Assembly (NCBI GenBank): GCA_002394205.1 | Contig: DGTC01000006.1 | Location: 78,787 to 142,786, forward strand | Source: Lachnospira sp. UBA4346 | GTDB taxonomy: Bacteria; Bacillota; Clostridia; Lachnospirales; Lachnospiraceae | Length of the DNA stretch: 64,000 nt | Direction of reading: 5' to 3' | Shown: positions 1-9,069 of the stretch, piece after piece | Position numbering within the stretch: position 1 is the stretch's first letter | How the letters are laid out: each line of letters opens with the position of its first letter | Translations under genes and position numbers: made by a program | Notes under the pieces: generated by a model | Told to the model about the DNA's origin: nothing | The model's database searches: none | Seen by the model: only the letters and a program-made list of their open reading frames with translations

Positions 1-531
1 CGTATGCTTCTTTAATACTTGCAGGAATTGTTATCTCCTTTAGTAATGTACAATCTCTGAACACACTTCTTCCTATTATTTCAAGACTGTCTGGCAAATG
101 AATCGATGACAACTGTGCATTGTATGCAAATGCACCTTCCCCAATATATGTAATCGCATCTGGCAATACAAACTGTGGAATACTTGTCACTGCAAATGCG
201 TATTCACCAATCGATGTTATGGTATCCGGCAAGCTAATTTCCTTCAAACTTGGTACACCATTAAACAGATAATTTGGAACCGTTTTTGCTCCATCTGCAA
301 TTACTGCCTTTTCAATGCTTGAATCTACGAATGGTCCGCTATAAGTCGATGCTCCATAATTATGTCCATATGCTTTTTTAATACTTGCAGGAATTGTTAT
401 CTCCTTTAATAATGTACATCCTGCAAAGATACTTCTTGCCATTGTTTCAAGACTGTCTGGCAAATGAATCGATGTAAGTGCTGTGTTCCCTGCAAATGCT
501 CGTTCCCCAATATATGTAATCGTATCCGGTA
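1..531 (-). repeat. Tandem duplication inside the LRR gene (offset ~366 bp)
   Basis: The segment at about 1-165 is repeated at about 367-531 with high identity, including the stretch encoding LKEITIPASIK and the stretch encoding SIHLPDSLE. The offset of ~366 bp equals 122 codons, so the copy is in frame. This suggests recent duplication of an LRR block and a site where repeat number may vary between strains. Confidence 0.75.
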
Positions 532-1000
532 ATGTTACCGTTACAATTTCTGTATGGTCTTTGAATGCTTCTTCTGCAATACTTCCAACCTGTAATCCGC
601 CAAGTGTTGTCGGAATCGTAACATTCTGTACGGTTGAACCTGTGTACTTATCTACACAAGCCATTCCATTGTCTTCGTGATATGTGAAATATCCCTCTGT
701 CTGGGAAGCTCCTTCTGCGTGAATTTCTTCTGTGTCCACAACCTCATAAAGTGATGCCTGCTCTGTCGCAGCTTCTTCTGTCTCTGTGGTCTGTGTCTGT
801 TCTGTAACCGCCTGTGTCTCATTCACTGCGGTCTGTGCTTCATCTGCAGTCTGTTCCTGCTGAACCGATACTACATTCTGCTTACGTGGCAGATTCGCCG
901 TAGCAGCCTGTACCGAAGCAACATCCATTGCTCCCATCTCACATGTCATTAAGACTGCAAGACAGGCACTGACCGATGATTTAACAATACGTTTTTTCAT
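1..1000 (-). CDS. BspA-like leucine-rich-repeat surface protein, C-terminus beyond window
   Basis: The frame is open from the ATG at 1000 to the window edge (333 codons), so the C-terminus is missing. The start is set by a strong SD (GGAGAGGAAGAG) directly upstream. The first ~33 residues are a signal peptide (basic MKKR, hydrophobic core, cleavage near VQA-A). A Gln/Thr/Glu-rich stretch follows, then repeats of the LRR_5 (BspA/treponemal) type with phrases such as LPDTITYIGERAFAGN and LKEITIPASIKKAYG. These families are usually extracellular adhesion or binding proteins; the ligand cannot be told. The anchoring region is not visible. Its promoter carries a 13-nt homopolymer (see findings). 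Confidence 0.85.
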   Translation of the reverse strand, partial: MKKRIVKSSVSACLAVLMTCEMGAMDVASVQAATANLPRKQNVVSVQQEQTADEAQTAVNETQAVTEQTQTTETEEAATEQASLYEVVDTEEIHAEGASQTEGYFTYHEDNGMACVDKYTGSTVQNVTIPTTLGGLQVGSIAEEAFKDHTEIVTVTLPDTITYIGERAFAGNTALTSIHLPDSLETMARSIFAGCTLLKEITIPASIKKAYGHNYGASTYSGPFVDSSIEKAVIADGAKTVPNYLFNGVPSLKEISLPDTITSIGEYAFAVTSIPQFVLPDAITYIGEGAFAYNAQLSSIHLPDSLEIIGRSVFRDCTLLKEITIPASIKEAY

Positions 1001-1080
1001 CTCTTCCTCTCCTCTTAACCTTTTTATTTTGAGGGCAATATACAGTATTAATATAGTATGATATATCCCTAACATAAATA

Positions 1081-1112
1081 TATACTAGCAAAAAAAAAAA
1101 AACAAGTGTCAA
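1081..1112 (-). promoter_or_regulatory. Putative promoter of the LRR gene with a 13-nt T tract in the spacer
   Basis: On the minus strand a perfect TTGACA (1112-1107) is followed by CTTG, thirteen T residues (1102-1090), then GCTAGTATATAT. The best -10 candidates (TAGTAT or TATATT) lie 19 or more bases from the -35, so spacer length depends directly on the homopolymer length. The promoter reading is inference from sequence only. Confidence 0.5.
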
Positions 1113-1309
1113 TAATATATCTTATATATAGCAAATACTACTAACTATGCCCTACCCAATATACCCTGTCTTATTATATATGATGTTTGTTCATCACACC
1201 AGTGTTTTGTCTTGCAAATTGTGTTGCAGCTTTCCAACCCCCATCAACAATCCGATGCAAAGGCCAAAGCATTATAAACGACTCTTTTGCCCCCCAAACA
1301 ACATTGCAC

Positions 1310-1349
1310 AAAAAACACAGCACACCAGAATCTCTTCTGATATGCTGTG
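1310..1349 (-). terminator. Rho-independent terminator of the 2347-aa gene
   Basis: On the minus strand a 15-bp stem (1349-1335 with 1330-1316, two G-T wobbles) closes a GAGA loop and is followed by a run of T (1315-1310). It lies ~80 bp past the stop codon at 1427. The stem core (CACAGCATATCAG) resembles the terminator at 8941-8984 after the other giant gene. Confidence 0.85.
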
Positions 1350-1426
1350 CCTGATATTCTCATAAGCAGTCATCCCACTTATGTTTTATTTGGTATTTTT
1401 CTAACAACCTGCAAATCATTACGCAA

Positions 1427-4400
1427 TTATTTTGCAACCGTTACACCAACTGCTGCGCTTCTTGTAATTGCACCATTGCTGTCCTTTACATCTACATAGA
1501 TATGTCTTGCGCCTGTTCCTGTTGCCTTCCATGTATATGTGTTCTTGTTGCTGTAGCCCTGTAACTCACTCCAAGCCTTTGTTGTCGGATTGTACATTAC
1601 ATATCTGTATGTATACTTTCCGCTTCCCTTGCCGGCTGTGGCTGTAACTGTTACTGTCTTACCTGCTGCAACCTTCGATGTGCTTACCTTTGCTGTTACG
1701 GTTGGCTTACTTACAACTGTTACACCAAATGCTTTGCTTCTTGTTACTGTTCCATTGCTGTCTTTTACTTCTACATATAAATGTCTTGCGCCTGTTCCTG
1801 TTGCTGTCCATGTATATGTATTCTTAGCTCCGAATGGCTGTAACTGTGTCCAAGCCTTTGTTGCCGGGTTGTACATGATATATCTGTATGTATACTTTCC
1901 ACTTCCCTGACTTGCTGTTGCTGTAATTGTTACCTTACCGCCAGTTGTTACATTTGCTCTGCTAATCTTTGCTGTAAGTGTTGGTCTTGTTACCACTGTT
2001 ACACCAAATGCTTTACTTCTTGTTACTGCACCATTGCTATCCTTTACATCTACATAGATGTGTCTTGCGCCTGTGCCTGTTGCTGTCCATGCATATGTGT
2101 TCTTTGTGCTGTAGCCCTGTAATTCTGACCAAGCCTTTGTTGTTGGGTTGTACATTACATATCTGTATGTGTACTTTCCACTTCCCTGACTTGCTGTTGC
2201 TGTGACTGTTACTGTATTTCCTGCTACCGCCTTTGATGTGCTAACCTTTGCTGTTACAACCGGCTTGCTTGAAACGGTAACGCCATATGCTTTACTTCTT
2301 GTAACTGTTCCATTGCTGTCTTTTACTTCTACATATAAATGTCTTGCTCCATCTCCGGTTGCTGTCCATGTATATGTATTCTTAGCTCCAAATGCCTGTA
2401 ACTGTGTCCAAGCCTTTGTTGCCGGATTGTACATGATATATCTGTATGTGTACTTTCCACTTCCCTGACTTGCTGTTGCTGTAATCGTTACTGTCTTACC
2501 TGCTGCTACTTTTGCTGTGCTTAGCTTTGCTGTTACAACCGGTCTGCTGATTACATTTACACCAAATGCCTTACTTCTTACAGTGTTTCCTTCTGCATCC
2601 TTTACTTCTACATAAATATGTCTAGCACCTGTGCCTGTTGCTGTCCATGCATATGTATTCTTTGTGCTTGCGCTCTGTAATGTGCTCCAAGCCTTTGTTG
2701 CCGGGTTATACAATAAATATGTATATGTATAATCACCGTTTCCACCGTCTGCTGTTGCTGTAACCGTTACCTGCTTGCCTGTCATAACCTTTGCTGCATT
2801 TGCCTTTACTGCTACGCTCAATTCCTTTTCTACCGGTTTTGTAGGTTCTGTTGGCTGTGTCGGTTCTTCCGGTTTTGTTGGCTCTGTCGGCTGTGTTGGT
2901 TCTTCCGGCTGTGTTGGTTCTTCTTTGCTGTCTTCTGTTACTTCTACGCCATCAATGTATAAATGAACATTGCTAAATGTTACATCTGCATTTCTTACTG
3001 CATACATACCTACATATACATAATCTGAATCAATTGTTGTGAGTTTGAAATCAAATCCACCTGTAATTGTCTGTTCGTTGCCAAATGTACATGCATATCC
3101 GTCTGAATTGCTTGTAATATTTAATGCATATGTCTTACCGGCTACAACATCCTGTGACATTGTCTTACCCTGTGTTAAGACACCACTCTTTCTAGCAAAA
3201 CAGTTCCACTGTGATCCTGCTTTTGTAAGTTTTAATGGACCTGCTGCTACATAATCACCTGCAGGTGTTGTAAAGTTTGTATCCAAGAACATTGCATCTC
3301 TTGCCATCAAACCAAATGATACCTGATCATTTGAATCAAATTTATTCACTGTCATATCTGCTGAAAGTGAGAACTGCTTGTTAGCAGGTACTTTGTAATA
3401 GTACATTGCTAAACCATCTGCTGTACTTGCAATCTTACCCTTATTTCCCTGAACGGCGATATGAATATTTCCATTCGCATCCGGTTCAAGTGTCTGATAA
3501 TCCGGTGATACAAGTCCACCTAAGTTACCAAATGCTGAACCCTTCCAAATACCAACATTCTTCCAAATCTGGCTGTCTGTTGTGATTGGTGTATATGCTG
3601 TTTCCTTATAATCAGGATTTACAACTAAGTCCTTTGCCTTTTCCGGTGCATTTGCTTCTAATACATGCTCTGCAAGACCTGCTACACCTAATTCTTTTAC
3701 TTTACGTGTAATCATGTATGCATTGTATTTTGCACCATAGATGTTTGTATGTGTATTATCAACATTCGCATCGCTGTCTTTCTTTGCTGTCCATGAATGT
3801 AAATACTTTGTTTCATCTGGTCCTAATGTGTCATATAACTCTTTTGTCATTGTTGTCATATCAACAACGGCTGTGTTTGTGTCAGCTCCTAATGTACGGA
3901 TTGACTGTGCATAATCTCCACCTTCATAAGCTCCTGCTGATTCTGTAATATGAAGATTTGCATTTGTCCATACACCTGTTGCCGTTCTACGAACAATTGG
4001 TGTTACTAAAACAACTGTAACGCCTGCCTTCTGTGCCGGCTCAATATAATTTGTATACAGAGAATTTGCAAAGCTGCCTTCTGTCTTATAATCCTGATTT
4101 GGATTTGCATAACGGCCTTCTTCCATCTTCTCATCGTTGTGACCGAATCCTACGAATAAGAAATCTCCGCTCTTCATTTCAGCAATGAGCTTCTTATAAT
4201 TTGCTTCGTCTTTAAATGTCTTAGAACTTCTTCCTGACAATGCAAGATTCTGTACGTCTAATGACTTATCTAAGTAATTAGAAAGCTGTGTTCCCCATCC
4301 ATATCTTGGATAGTAGTAAGCATCATTAAATGATGAAACTGTTGAGTCACCAACTACCCAAACAGTTGCTTCCTTTGCTACAGGCTGTGTCGGCTCTGTA

Positions 4401-7400
4401 GGCTGTGTTGCCGGTTCTGTTGGTTTCGTTGGCTCTGTTGTAGGTTCTGTTGTTGGCTCTGTAGGCTGTGTTGGTTCTACAGGCTTTGTCGGCTGCTCTG
4501 TGCCACCGGCTGCCACAAGAATATCATTAATCATCTTCTGACCAATGCCTGTCCAATATGCTGAACCAATTGTATACTTACCTGCTGCATCTGCCACATA
4601 TGCTGTAAGCTGATTTTTACCATTTACAGTAAATACCTGTTCTCCTGCTGAATCCACACCTGATGTCTTTGCCGGAGCCTGTACCGTACCTGCAATCAGC
4701 ATATCTGACTTCTGAATTTCTTTTGCAATCATTGCTGCTGTTAAGAATCCACCTAACTTATTGCTATGTGTCTTTTCTCCTACAGCCATTACCTGTGATC
4801 CGTATGCAGATACACCATTCTTTGCACTTGGATCTGCTGCATAAGCTGCTTCATACATTTCCTTTGTTAAAGAGAATGCATCAATACATTTAATATTTTC
4901 TTCTGCTGCTAACTGCTTAACAGCTGTTACATATGAGTTATTCTTCTGTGCTGACGGCACTGAATCATTGTCATGATGTGCTCTGATTGTACCATCTGCA
5001 TTGTAATATAATCTTGAAACCGGTGTTACAAGAACCGGGATTGCTCCCTTTGCCTTTGCAACATCTACATACTGCTTTAAGTACCACTTATATGTACCGC
5101 CGCAATCATATGAATAGAATGTTGCACCATACTTTTCTGAAAGTGAAACTGGTGTTGCTACCTTCTTACCTTCTGTTATAGGATAGATTCCATTTGCATC
5201 CGGTGCTCCGATTGGTACAGAACGATCTTCTATGTATCCTGCCTGGTCTGTACAGTCATTGTGACCGAACTGAATGAATAAATAATCGCCTTCTTTGATA
5301 TTTTCGGCAATCTTGTCTAAGGAACCTTCGTTGATGAAGTTTCTTGAACTTCTACCGCCGTTTGCATAGTTCTGAACCTTTACCTTTGATGAATCAAAGA
5401 AATCCTGTAAAAATTCGCCCCATGCGCCTTCTGACTGTGCCTTACCCTTAGAGTACATACCCTTTGCTGAGTAATCTTTAACTGTTGAGTCACCTGCTAC
5501 GAAGATATTTACGCCATCACCAAGCTCGATATCGCCAGCCTGTGCAGATGGATCTTCATAACCATCTCTTACAAATGCTTCTGCCTGATAAGAAACTGCC
5601 TTGCCCTGATTACCACTCAGTGTTTCCGGTACGATAACAAACTTAATATACTTACCGATTGCATCCTTTGTAATCTGATATTTCTTATCTACATTCGCTG
5701 TAGATTCTTTTACAAGTGTTTCTTTTCCATCTTTGTCAACGATGTACCAACGAATGATTGATGCATCATTGGCATCATTTGCTTCTCCTAATGAGTAAGC
5801 TGCTGTTAATGTATGGCCCGGATATGGTGCATTGATATCTCCATTGTCTACAAGATATGGAACTGTTGCAAATGTTACATCTGCTGCTTCTGCAACATAT
5901 CCTTCCGGTGTCCATCCTGCACCAAAATAATCTGTTACGTTAATTGCTGCCACTTCTTCTGCTGTCATTGTCTTTCCTGCACGTGCACTTAAATCTACTG
6001 CCTGTCCATCAAGTGTTGTTGTATTGTATTCATAGAAGTTTGCCTGTGCCGGTTTTACACCTGACATTTCATCCCAACCAACCGGTTTAATTAAATCAGC
6101 TGATTCTAACTTTGTATTGACAAAACGAACAACTGCACCTGCTCCCCAAGGTCTTCCTAAGAAACCTGGTGCTACTGTTAAGTCTTTGCTTCCTGTTACT
6201 GTACAATTTCTAAATAAATATCCCAAAGAACCTGCTGTCGGTCTTGCAGCTGTGATGTAACCACCCATTGCATTCTGGCTGTAACCATAGAAATTCAACT
6301 GGCATCCATCAAATACTACACTACCTTCACCAAAGATATAATCTGTGTTACCTTCGATGAAACAGTTCTTGAAGTATAATCTTGTTGCATAATTACCTGT
6401 AAATAATGTATCCTGACTTGATAAGAATGTACATCCAACGAAACTAGACTGTGTACCTTCTACTACAAGTGCTGTCGCACGCTCTGTTGCTGTCTTTGAC
6501 TGAACGTCTGTGCCATAACGACGTACAACATTGATTTTTTCTAATCCACTTACTTCAACGCCATCATCGATTTCTTCATCTGTGATATAACGGTTGAATG
6601 ATGATTCAAATGTAATATTCTTTGCTACGAAATTATTTGCTGTATTCTGAACATATACAGAACATCCCCACTTTGATGCAATGTTCTTATTGAACTCATC
6701 GTAGCTGTTTTCTTCGTTATAGTAACCCTTTGCATCTGCACTGTAGTACTTATAACCAATTCCATAATACCATGTAAGAAGAACTTCTTCATGTGTATCA
6801 TTTACAAATGACACATAAGGAACATTTACAATAATCTGCTCTCTATATGTACCAGGAGCAATATGAATTGTAATACGCTCTTCCTCTGACTTCGGATTCA
6901 TTGCCTTTGCTGCTGCAACGGCTTCTGATACTGTTTCGTAGTTATTTGCCTGATCCTTATATCCAACATAAATATCAGATACACGTTCCATGCTTGCCGG
7001 CTGCTTTGTTGATACGAATAATAAATCCTTTGATGCATTTGCACCAGCTACAACAACGTGTGTGCTTGTACGGAAACCATCAACTACTGCAACTGCCTGA
7101 TAAGAACCATCTCTTAAAAGAACGCTGTAACCATTGTCTGTAACCTTTGCCTGATAAGAATAGTTATCATCTACATTTACAAATACAAGTTCTGTTACTG
7201 CAGCACCTTCTAATCCTAAGAAAGAACCTGTTACTGTATACACAGCCTTTTCAGCTACTTCAATATTCTGTGTAAATGCCACATTATTATTCACTGTGCC
7301 ACCCTTTACAACTTCATAATCATTCACGCCTGAAATTTCAACTGTATAAGGTACATCCGGATCTAACACTGCTGTAAACTTCTTGTCTGCATCCAATTCT

Positions 7401-8470
7401 AATGTAACAGTGTTTGCAAGTGAATCTGCTGACGGAATTAACTTTACTTTCAACTTTGAAGTATCATATCCATCTGCAAATCCTGTTACCTGACCAGAAT
7501 AGATATATGTAGACTTCGTTTCAATTGTGAAATTCTTAACAGTTCCATCCTTTAATGCATCTTCTGTTGTTAATGCAAATGACTTCTGATCATTTACAAT
7601 ACCATATCCTGTTGCATCTGTAAGTGTTGCAACAAATGATTCGTCTGCCGGTAATGAAACTGTATATGTTGTACCAGTTACATTTGCAGCAAAAATCTTT
7701 TCTGTCTGTTCACTCTTGAAGGTAAGTCCATAACCTGAAATATCTGCACCCTGTAAATCAAGTGTACCCTGTACTTCTACAGCAGGAATCTTTACAACTC
7801 TGTTGTAAATCGGCTTTCCTGTTCCTGTTAACCAAATCTTATATGAACCTTCATACTGGGCTGAAAATTCAAATTTCTTACCTTTATTCGTTGCACCGCT
7901 CTGGACATCATCCTGAACCTCTGCCGTATCAGGAGTATTCTTCTCTCCTGTGACATGCTGGAAATGCACATCACTGTCTGATACTGCATTACTTGTTCCC
8001 ATATAGGCAACAATCTTATCTCCTACTTTGCAGTTGTCTACAACTACATATCGGCTTGTATCATGTCCATATCCGTTACAGTAATACATACCGTTTGCTT
8101 TATATCCATCGCTATACTGTGTAATCGCCATGCCACTTCCGCCATAGTTCTTTTTAGCCAGTCCTGAATAAATTCTATCAGAAGCGATAATGCTCAATCT
8201 CAAATCGTCAAACTGCTTGATGCCTGTGGCTGTGAACTTTGCATTATCACCAAGATCTGCATCATTGTCCCAGTCAGAAGCATGCACATGATTGACGTAC
8301 TTACTTGTGTCTGTTTCTTCGACACCACCAAAATCCCATACATCGATTTTCTTCGATGCACTTGCTGCTTCTTCTGCTGCAAATGCTGTCACACCGCCCA
8401 ATCCAACATTGGATACTGCCATAAGCATTGCACATAAGAAACTAACAACTCTTTTCGTCTGCTTTCTCAT
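1427..8470 (-). CDS. Giant secreted pectinesterase with two SGNH (CE12-like) acetylesterase domains and C-terminal repeats
   Basis: A 2347-aa secreted enzyme, probably removing methyl and acetyl groups from pectin. The signal peptide ends near residue 31 (AFA-AEE). An N-terminal beta-rich region reaches ~490. A pectinesterase domain follows at ~498-848, with SSQDTLF (~685), TDYIFG (~708) and FLGRPWG (~773). A first SGNH hydrolase at ~990-1255 has GDS, GGRSS, GHND and a late THSN. A Pro/Thr/Glu linker (~1323-1363) precedes a second SGNH hydrolase at ~1372-1595 (GDS, SGRSS, GHND, NTHTN). A concanavalin-like region spans ~1627-1840, then a second linker and five ~92-aa repeats. No LPXTG or SLH anchor is seen. 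SGNH domains of this pattern match rhamnogalacturonan acetylesterases (CE12); substrate is inferred. The SD is AAAGGGA. It neighbours the PL9-pectinesterase gene. Confidence 0.88.
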   Translation of the reverse strand: MRKQTKRVVSFLCAMLMAVSNVGLGGVTAFAAEEAASASKKIDVWDFGGVEETDTSKYVNHVHASDWDNDADLGDNAKFTATGIKQFDDLRLSIIASDRIYSGLAKKNYGGSGMAITQYSDGYKANGMYYCNGYGHDTSRYVVVDNCKVGDKIVAYMGTSNAVSDSDVHFQHVTGEKNTPDTAEVQDDVQSGATNKGKKFEFSAQYEGSYKIWLTGTGKPIYNRVVKIPAVEVQGTLDLQGADISGYGLTFKSEQTEKIFAANVTGTTYTVSLPADESFVATLTDATGYGIVNDQKSFALTTEDALKDGTVKNFTIETKSTYIYSGQVTGFADGYDTSKLKVKLIPSADSLANTVTLELDADKKFTAVLDPDVPYTVEISGVNDYEVVKGGTVNNNVAFTQNIEVAEKAVYTVTGSFLGLEGAAVTELVFVNVDDNYSYQAKVTDNGYSVLLRDGSYQAVAVVDGFRTSTHVVVAGANASKDLLFVSTKQPASMERVSDIYVGYKDQANNYETVSEAVAAAKAMNPKSEEERITIHIAPGTYREQIIVNVPYVSFVNDTHEEVLLTWYYGIGYKYYSADAKGYYNEENSYDEFNKNIASKWGCSVYVQNTANNFVAKNITFESSFNRYITDEEIDDGVEVSGLEKINVVRRYGTDVQSKTATERATALVVEGTQSSFVGCTFLSSQDTLFTGNYATRLYFKNCFIEGNTDYIFGEGSVVFDGCQLNFYGYSQNAMGGYITAARPTAGSLGYLFRNCTVTGSKDLTVAPGFLGRPWGAGAVVRFVNTKLESADLIKPVGWDEMSGVKPAQANFYEYNTTTLDGQAVDLSARAGKTMTAEEVAAINVTDYFGAGWTPEGYVAEAADVTFATVPYLVDNGDINAPYPGHTLTAAYSLGEANDANDASIIRWYIVDKDGKETLVKESTANVDKKYQITKDAIGKYIKFVIVPETLSGNQGKAVSYQAEAFVRDGYEDPSAQAGDIELGDGVNIFVAGDSTVKDYSAKGMYSKGKAQSEGAWGEFLQDFFDSSKVKVQNYANGGRSSRNFINEGSLDKIAENIKEGDYLFIQFGHNDCTDQAGYIEDRSVPIGAPDANGIYPITEGKKVATPVSLSEKYGATFYSYDCGGTYKWYLKQYVDVAKAKGAIPVLVTPVSRLYYNADGTIRAHHDNDSVPSAQKNNSYVTAVKQLAAEENIKCIDAFSLTKEMYEAAYAADPSAKNGVSAYGSQVMAVGEKTHSNKLGGFLTAAMIAKEIQKSDMLIAGTVQAPAKTSGVDSAGEQVFTVNGKNQLTAYVADAAGKYTIGSAYWTGIGQKMINDILVAAGGTEQPTKPVEPTQPTEPTTEPTTEPTKPTEPATQPTEPTQPVAKEATVWVVGDSTVSSFNDAYYYPRYGWGTQLSNYLDKSLDVQNLALSGRSSKTFKDEANYKKLIAEMKSGDFLFVGFGHNDEKMEEGRYANPNQDYKTEGSFANSLYTNYIEPAQKAGVTVVLVTPIVRRTATGVWTNANLHITESAGAYEGGDYAQSIRTLGADTNTAVVDMTTMTKELYDTLGPDETKYLHSWTAKKDSDANVDNTHTNIYGAKYNAYMITRKVKELGVAGLAEHVLEANAPEKAKDLVVNPDYKETAYTPITTDSQIWKNVGIWKGSAFGNLGGLVSPDYQTLEPDANGNIHIAVQGNKGKIASTADGLAMYYYKVPANKQFSLSADMTVNKFDSNDQVSFGLMARDAMFLDTNFTTPAGDYVAAGPLKLTKAGSQWNCFARKSGVLTQGKTMSQDVVAGKTYALNITSNSDGYACTFGNEQTITGGFDFKLTTIDSDYVYVGMYAVRNADVTFSNVHLYIDGVEVTEDSKEEPTQPEEPTQPTEPTKPEEPTQPTEPTKPVEKELSVAVKANAAKVMTGKQVTVTATADGGNGDYTYTYLLYNPATKAWSTLQSASTKNTYAWTATGTGARHIYVEVKDAEGNTVRSKAFGVNVISRPVVTAKLSTAKVAAGKTVTITATASQGSGKYTYRYIMYNPATKAWTQLQAFGAKNTYTWTATGDGARHLYVEVKDSNGTVTRSKAYGVTVSSKPVVTAKVSTSKAVAGNTVTVTATASQGSGKYTYRYVMYNPTTKAWSELQGYSTKNTYAWTATGTGARHIYVDVKDSNGAVTRSKAFGVTVVTRPTLTAKISRANVTTGGKVTITATASQGSGKYTYRYIMYNPATKAWTQLQPFGAKNTYTWTATGTGARHLYVEVKDSNGTVTRSKAFGVTVVSKPTVTAKVSTSKVAAGKTVTVTATAGKGSGKYTYRYVMYNPTTKAWSELQGYSNKNTYTWKATGTGARHIYVDVKDSNGAITRSAAVGVTVAK
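1436..2815 (-). repeat. Five in-frame ~276-bp repeats encoding the C-terminal domains of the 2347-aa protein
   Basis: Each ~92-aa unit has a TATASQGSGKYTYRY start, a YNP-TKAW turn, a KNTY-W-ATG strand pair and a GARH-YV-VKD core. Two sub-types alternate: TQLQ with HLYVEVKD, and SELQ with HIYVDVKD. The first unit is the most divergent. The predicted beta pattern suggests Ig-like folds; the role is unknown. The same repeats occur at 9080-10455. Confidence 0.85.
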
Positions 8471-8632
8471 AAAACTTTCCCTTTCTTCATACTAGACTCT
8501 CTCCCTGCATACAATACATACAACTATAGATCTATACCTTCTCTGTATCATAGAACCTGTTCCTGTATCTTATGCGGTAGAAATGTATATTTTCTGATAT
8601 ACCCCAGTCGTACATCGTATGTCAGTCTAAAG

Positions 8633-8649
8633 TATGACACTATGTCATA
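8633..8649. promoter_or_regulatory. Operator-like inverted repeat upstream of the 2347-aa gene
   Basis: TATGACA (8633-8639) and TGTCATA (8643-8649) form a perfect 7-bp inverted repeat with a 3-nt spacer, ~165 bp upstream of the start. Further TGTCA/TGACA-like half sites lie next to it. The size fits a dimeric regulator site, but no factor can be named. Confidence 0.35.
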
Positions 8650-8902
8650 GTCAATATTTCTCATATATTTTCTACAATCATTACAATGAATATTGCATTT
8701 TATTGTGCACATTACACAACGTTTCCCCTTGATGCGGTGTGCATCCTCACGGAGTGTTTTATTTCTTATGAAATAAAAATCCAGCTCCTAGAACTTCCCA
8801 CAATCGAAGCCATTGCTGAGATTTAAGTTGGTAATTCTTGGAGATTCGTTCACAACAGAGTTTGTGTTTAAATTTGTGCAATTTGACATATTGAAATATC
8901 AT

Positions 8903-8926
8903 ATGCACCTTTTGATACCCGAATCC
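8903..8926 (-). repeat. Copy 1 of a terminator-linked intergenic motif
   Basis: Read on the minus strand the site is GGATTCGGGTATCAAAAGGT followed by GCAT. It starts 15 bp past the terminator stem at 8941-8984. It matches copies at 18305-18324 and 57486-57542, each also just outside a terminator. Confidence 0.6.
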
Positions 8927-8935
8927 TATTAATAT

Positions 8936-8984
8936 AATAAAAACACAGCATATCAGAAACAATCTATCCTGATATGCTGTGTTT
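8936..8984 (-). terminator. Rho-independent terminator of the 2704-aa gene
   Basis: A perfect 16-bp stem (8984-8969 with 8956-8941, core ACACAGCATATCAG) with a 12-nt loop is followed on the minus strand by a T-rich run. It lies ~85 bp after the stop codon at 9070. Confidence 0.88.
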
Positions 8985-9069
8985 TATGTTCCCATCAGCG
9001 GCAAAACATCGCTGATGTTTTTTGTTATTTTTCTAACAATCTGCAGTCTTTGTGCAAATTCTTATGAAG

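Larger units (their letters stand above)
1001..1426. other. Intergenic region between the LRR and pectinesterase genes
   Basis: This 426-bp stretch holds the LRR gene leader and promoter (1001-1112) and the terminator of the upstream giant gene (1310-1349). A small + strand reading frame at 1147-1365 has no SD and no recognisable product. Nothing else is seen. Confidence 0.6.
8471..9069. other. Intergenic region between the two giant pectinase genes
   Basis: This 599-bp stretch contains the leader of the 2347-aa gene, the inverted repeat at 8633-8649, an AT-rich perfect hairpin (TTTTATTTC-TTAT-GAAATAAAA near 8757-8778), a copy of the terminator-linked motif (8903-8926) and the terminator of the 2704-aa gene. 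A minus frame at 8759-8962 has no SD and no recognisable domain. Confidence 0.6.

Noticed and set aside
1436..2815. Regular spaced repeats as a CRISPR array
   Set aside because: Units are ~276 bp, coding and in frame, with no short repeat-spacer pattern.
8759..8962. Minus frame of 67 codons in the spacer between the giant genes
   Set aside because: No SD, no recognisable domain, and it runs through the terminator stem.
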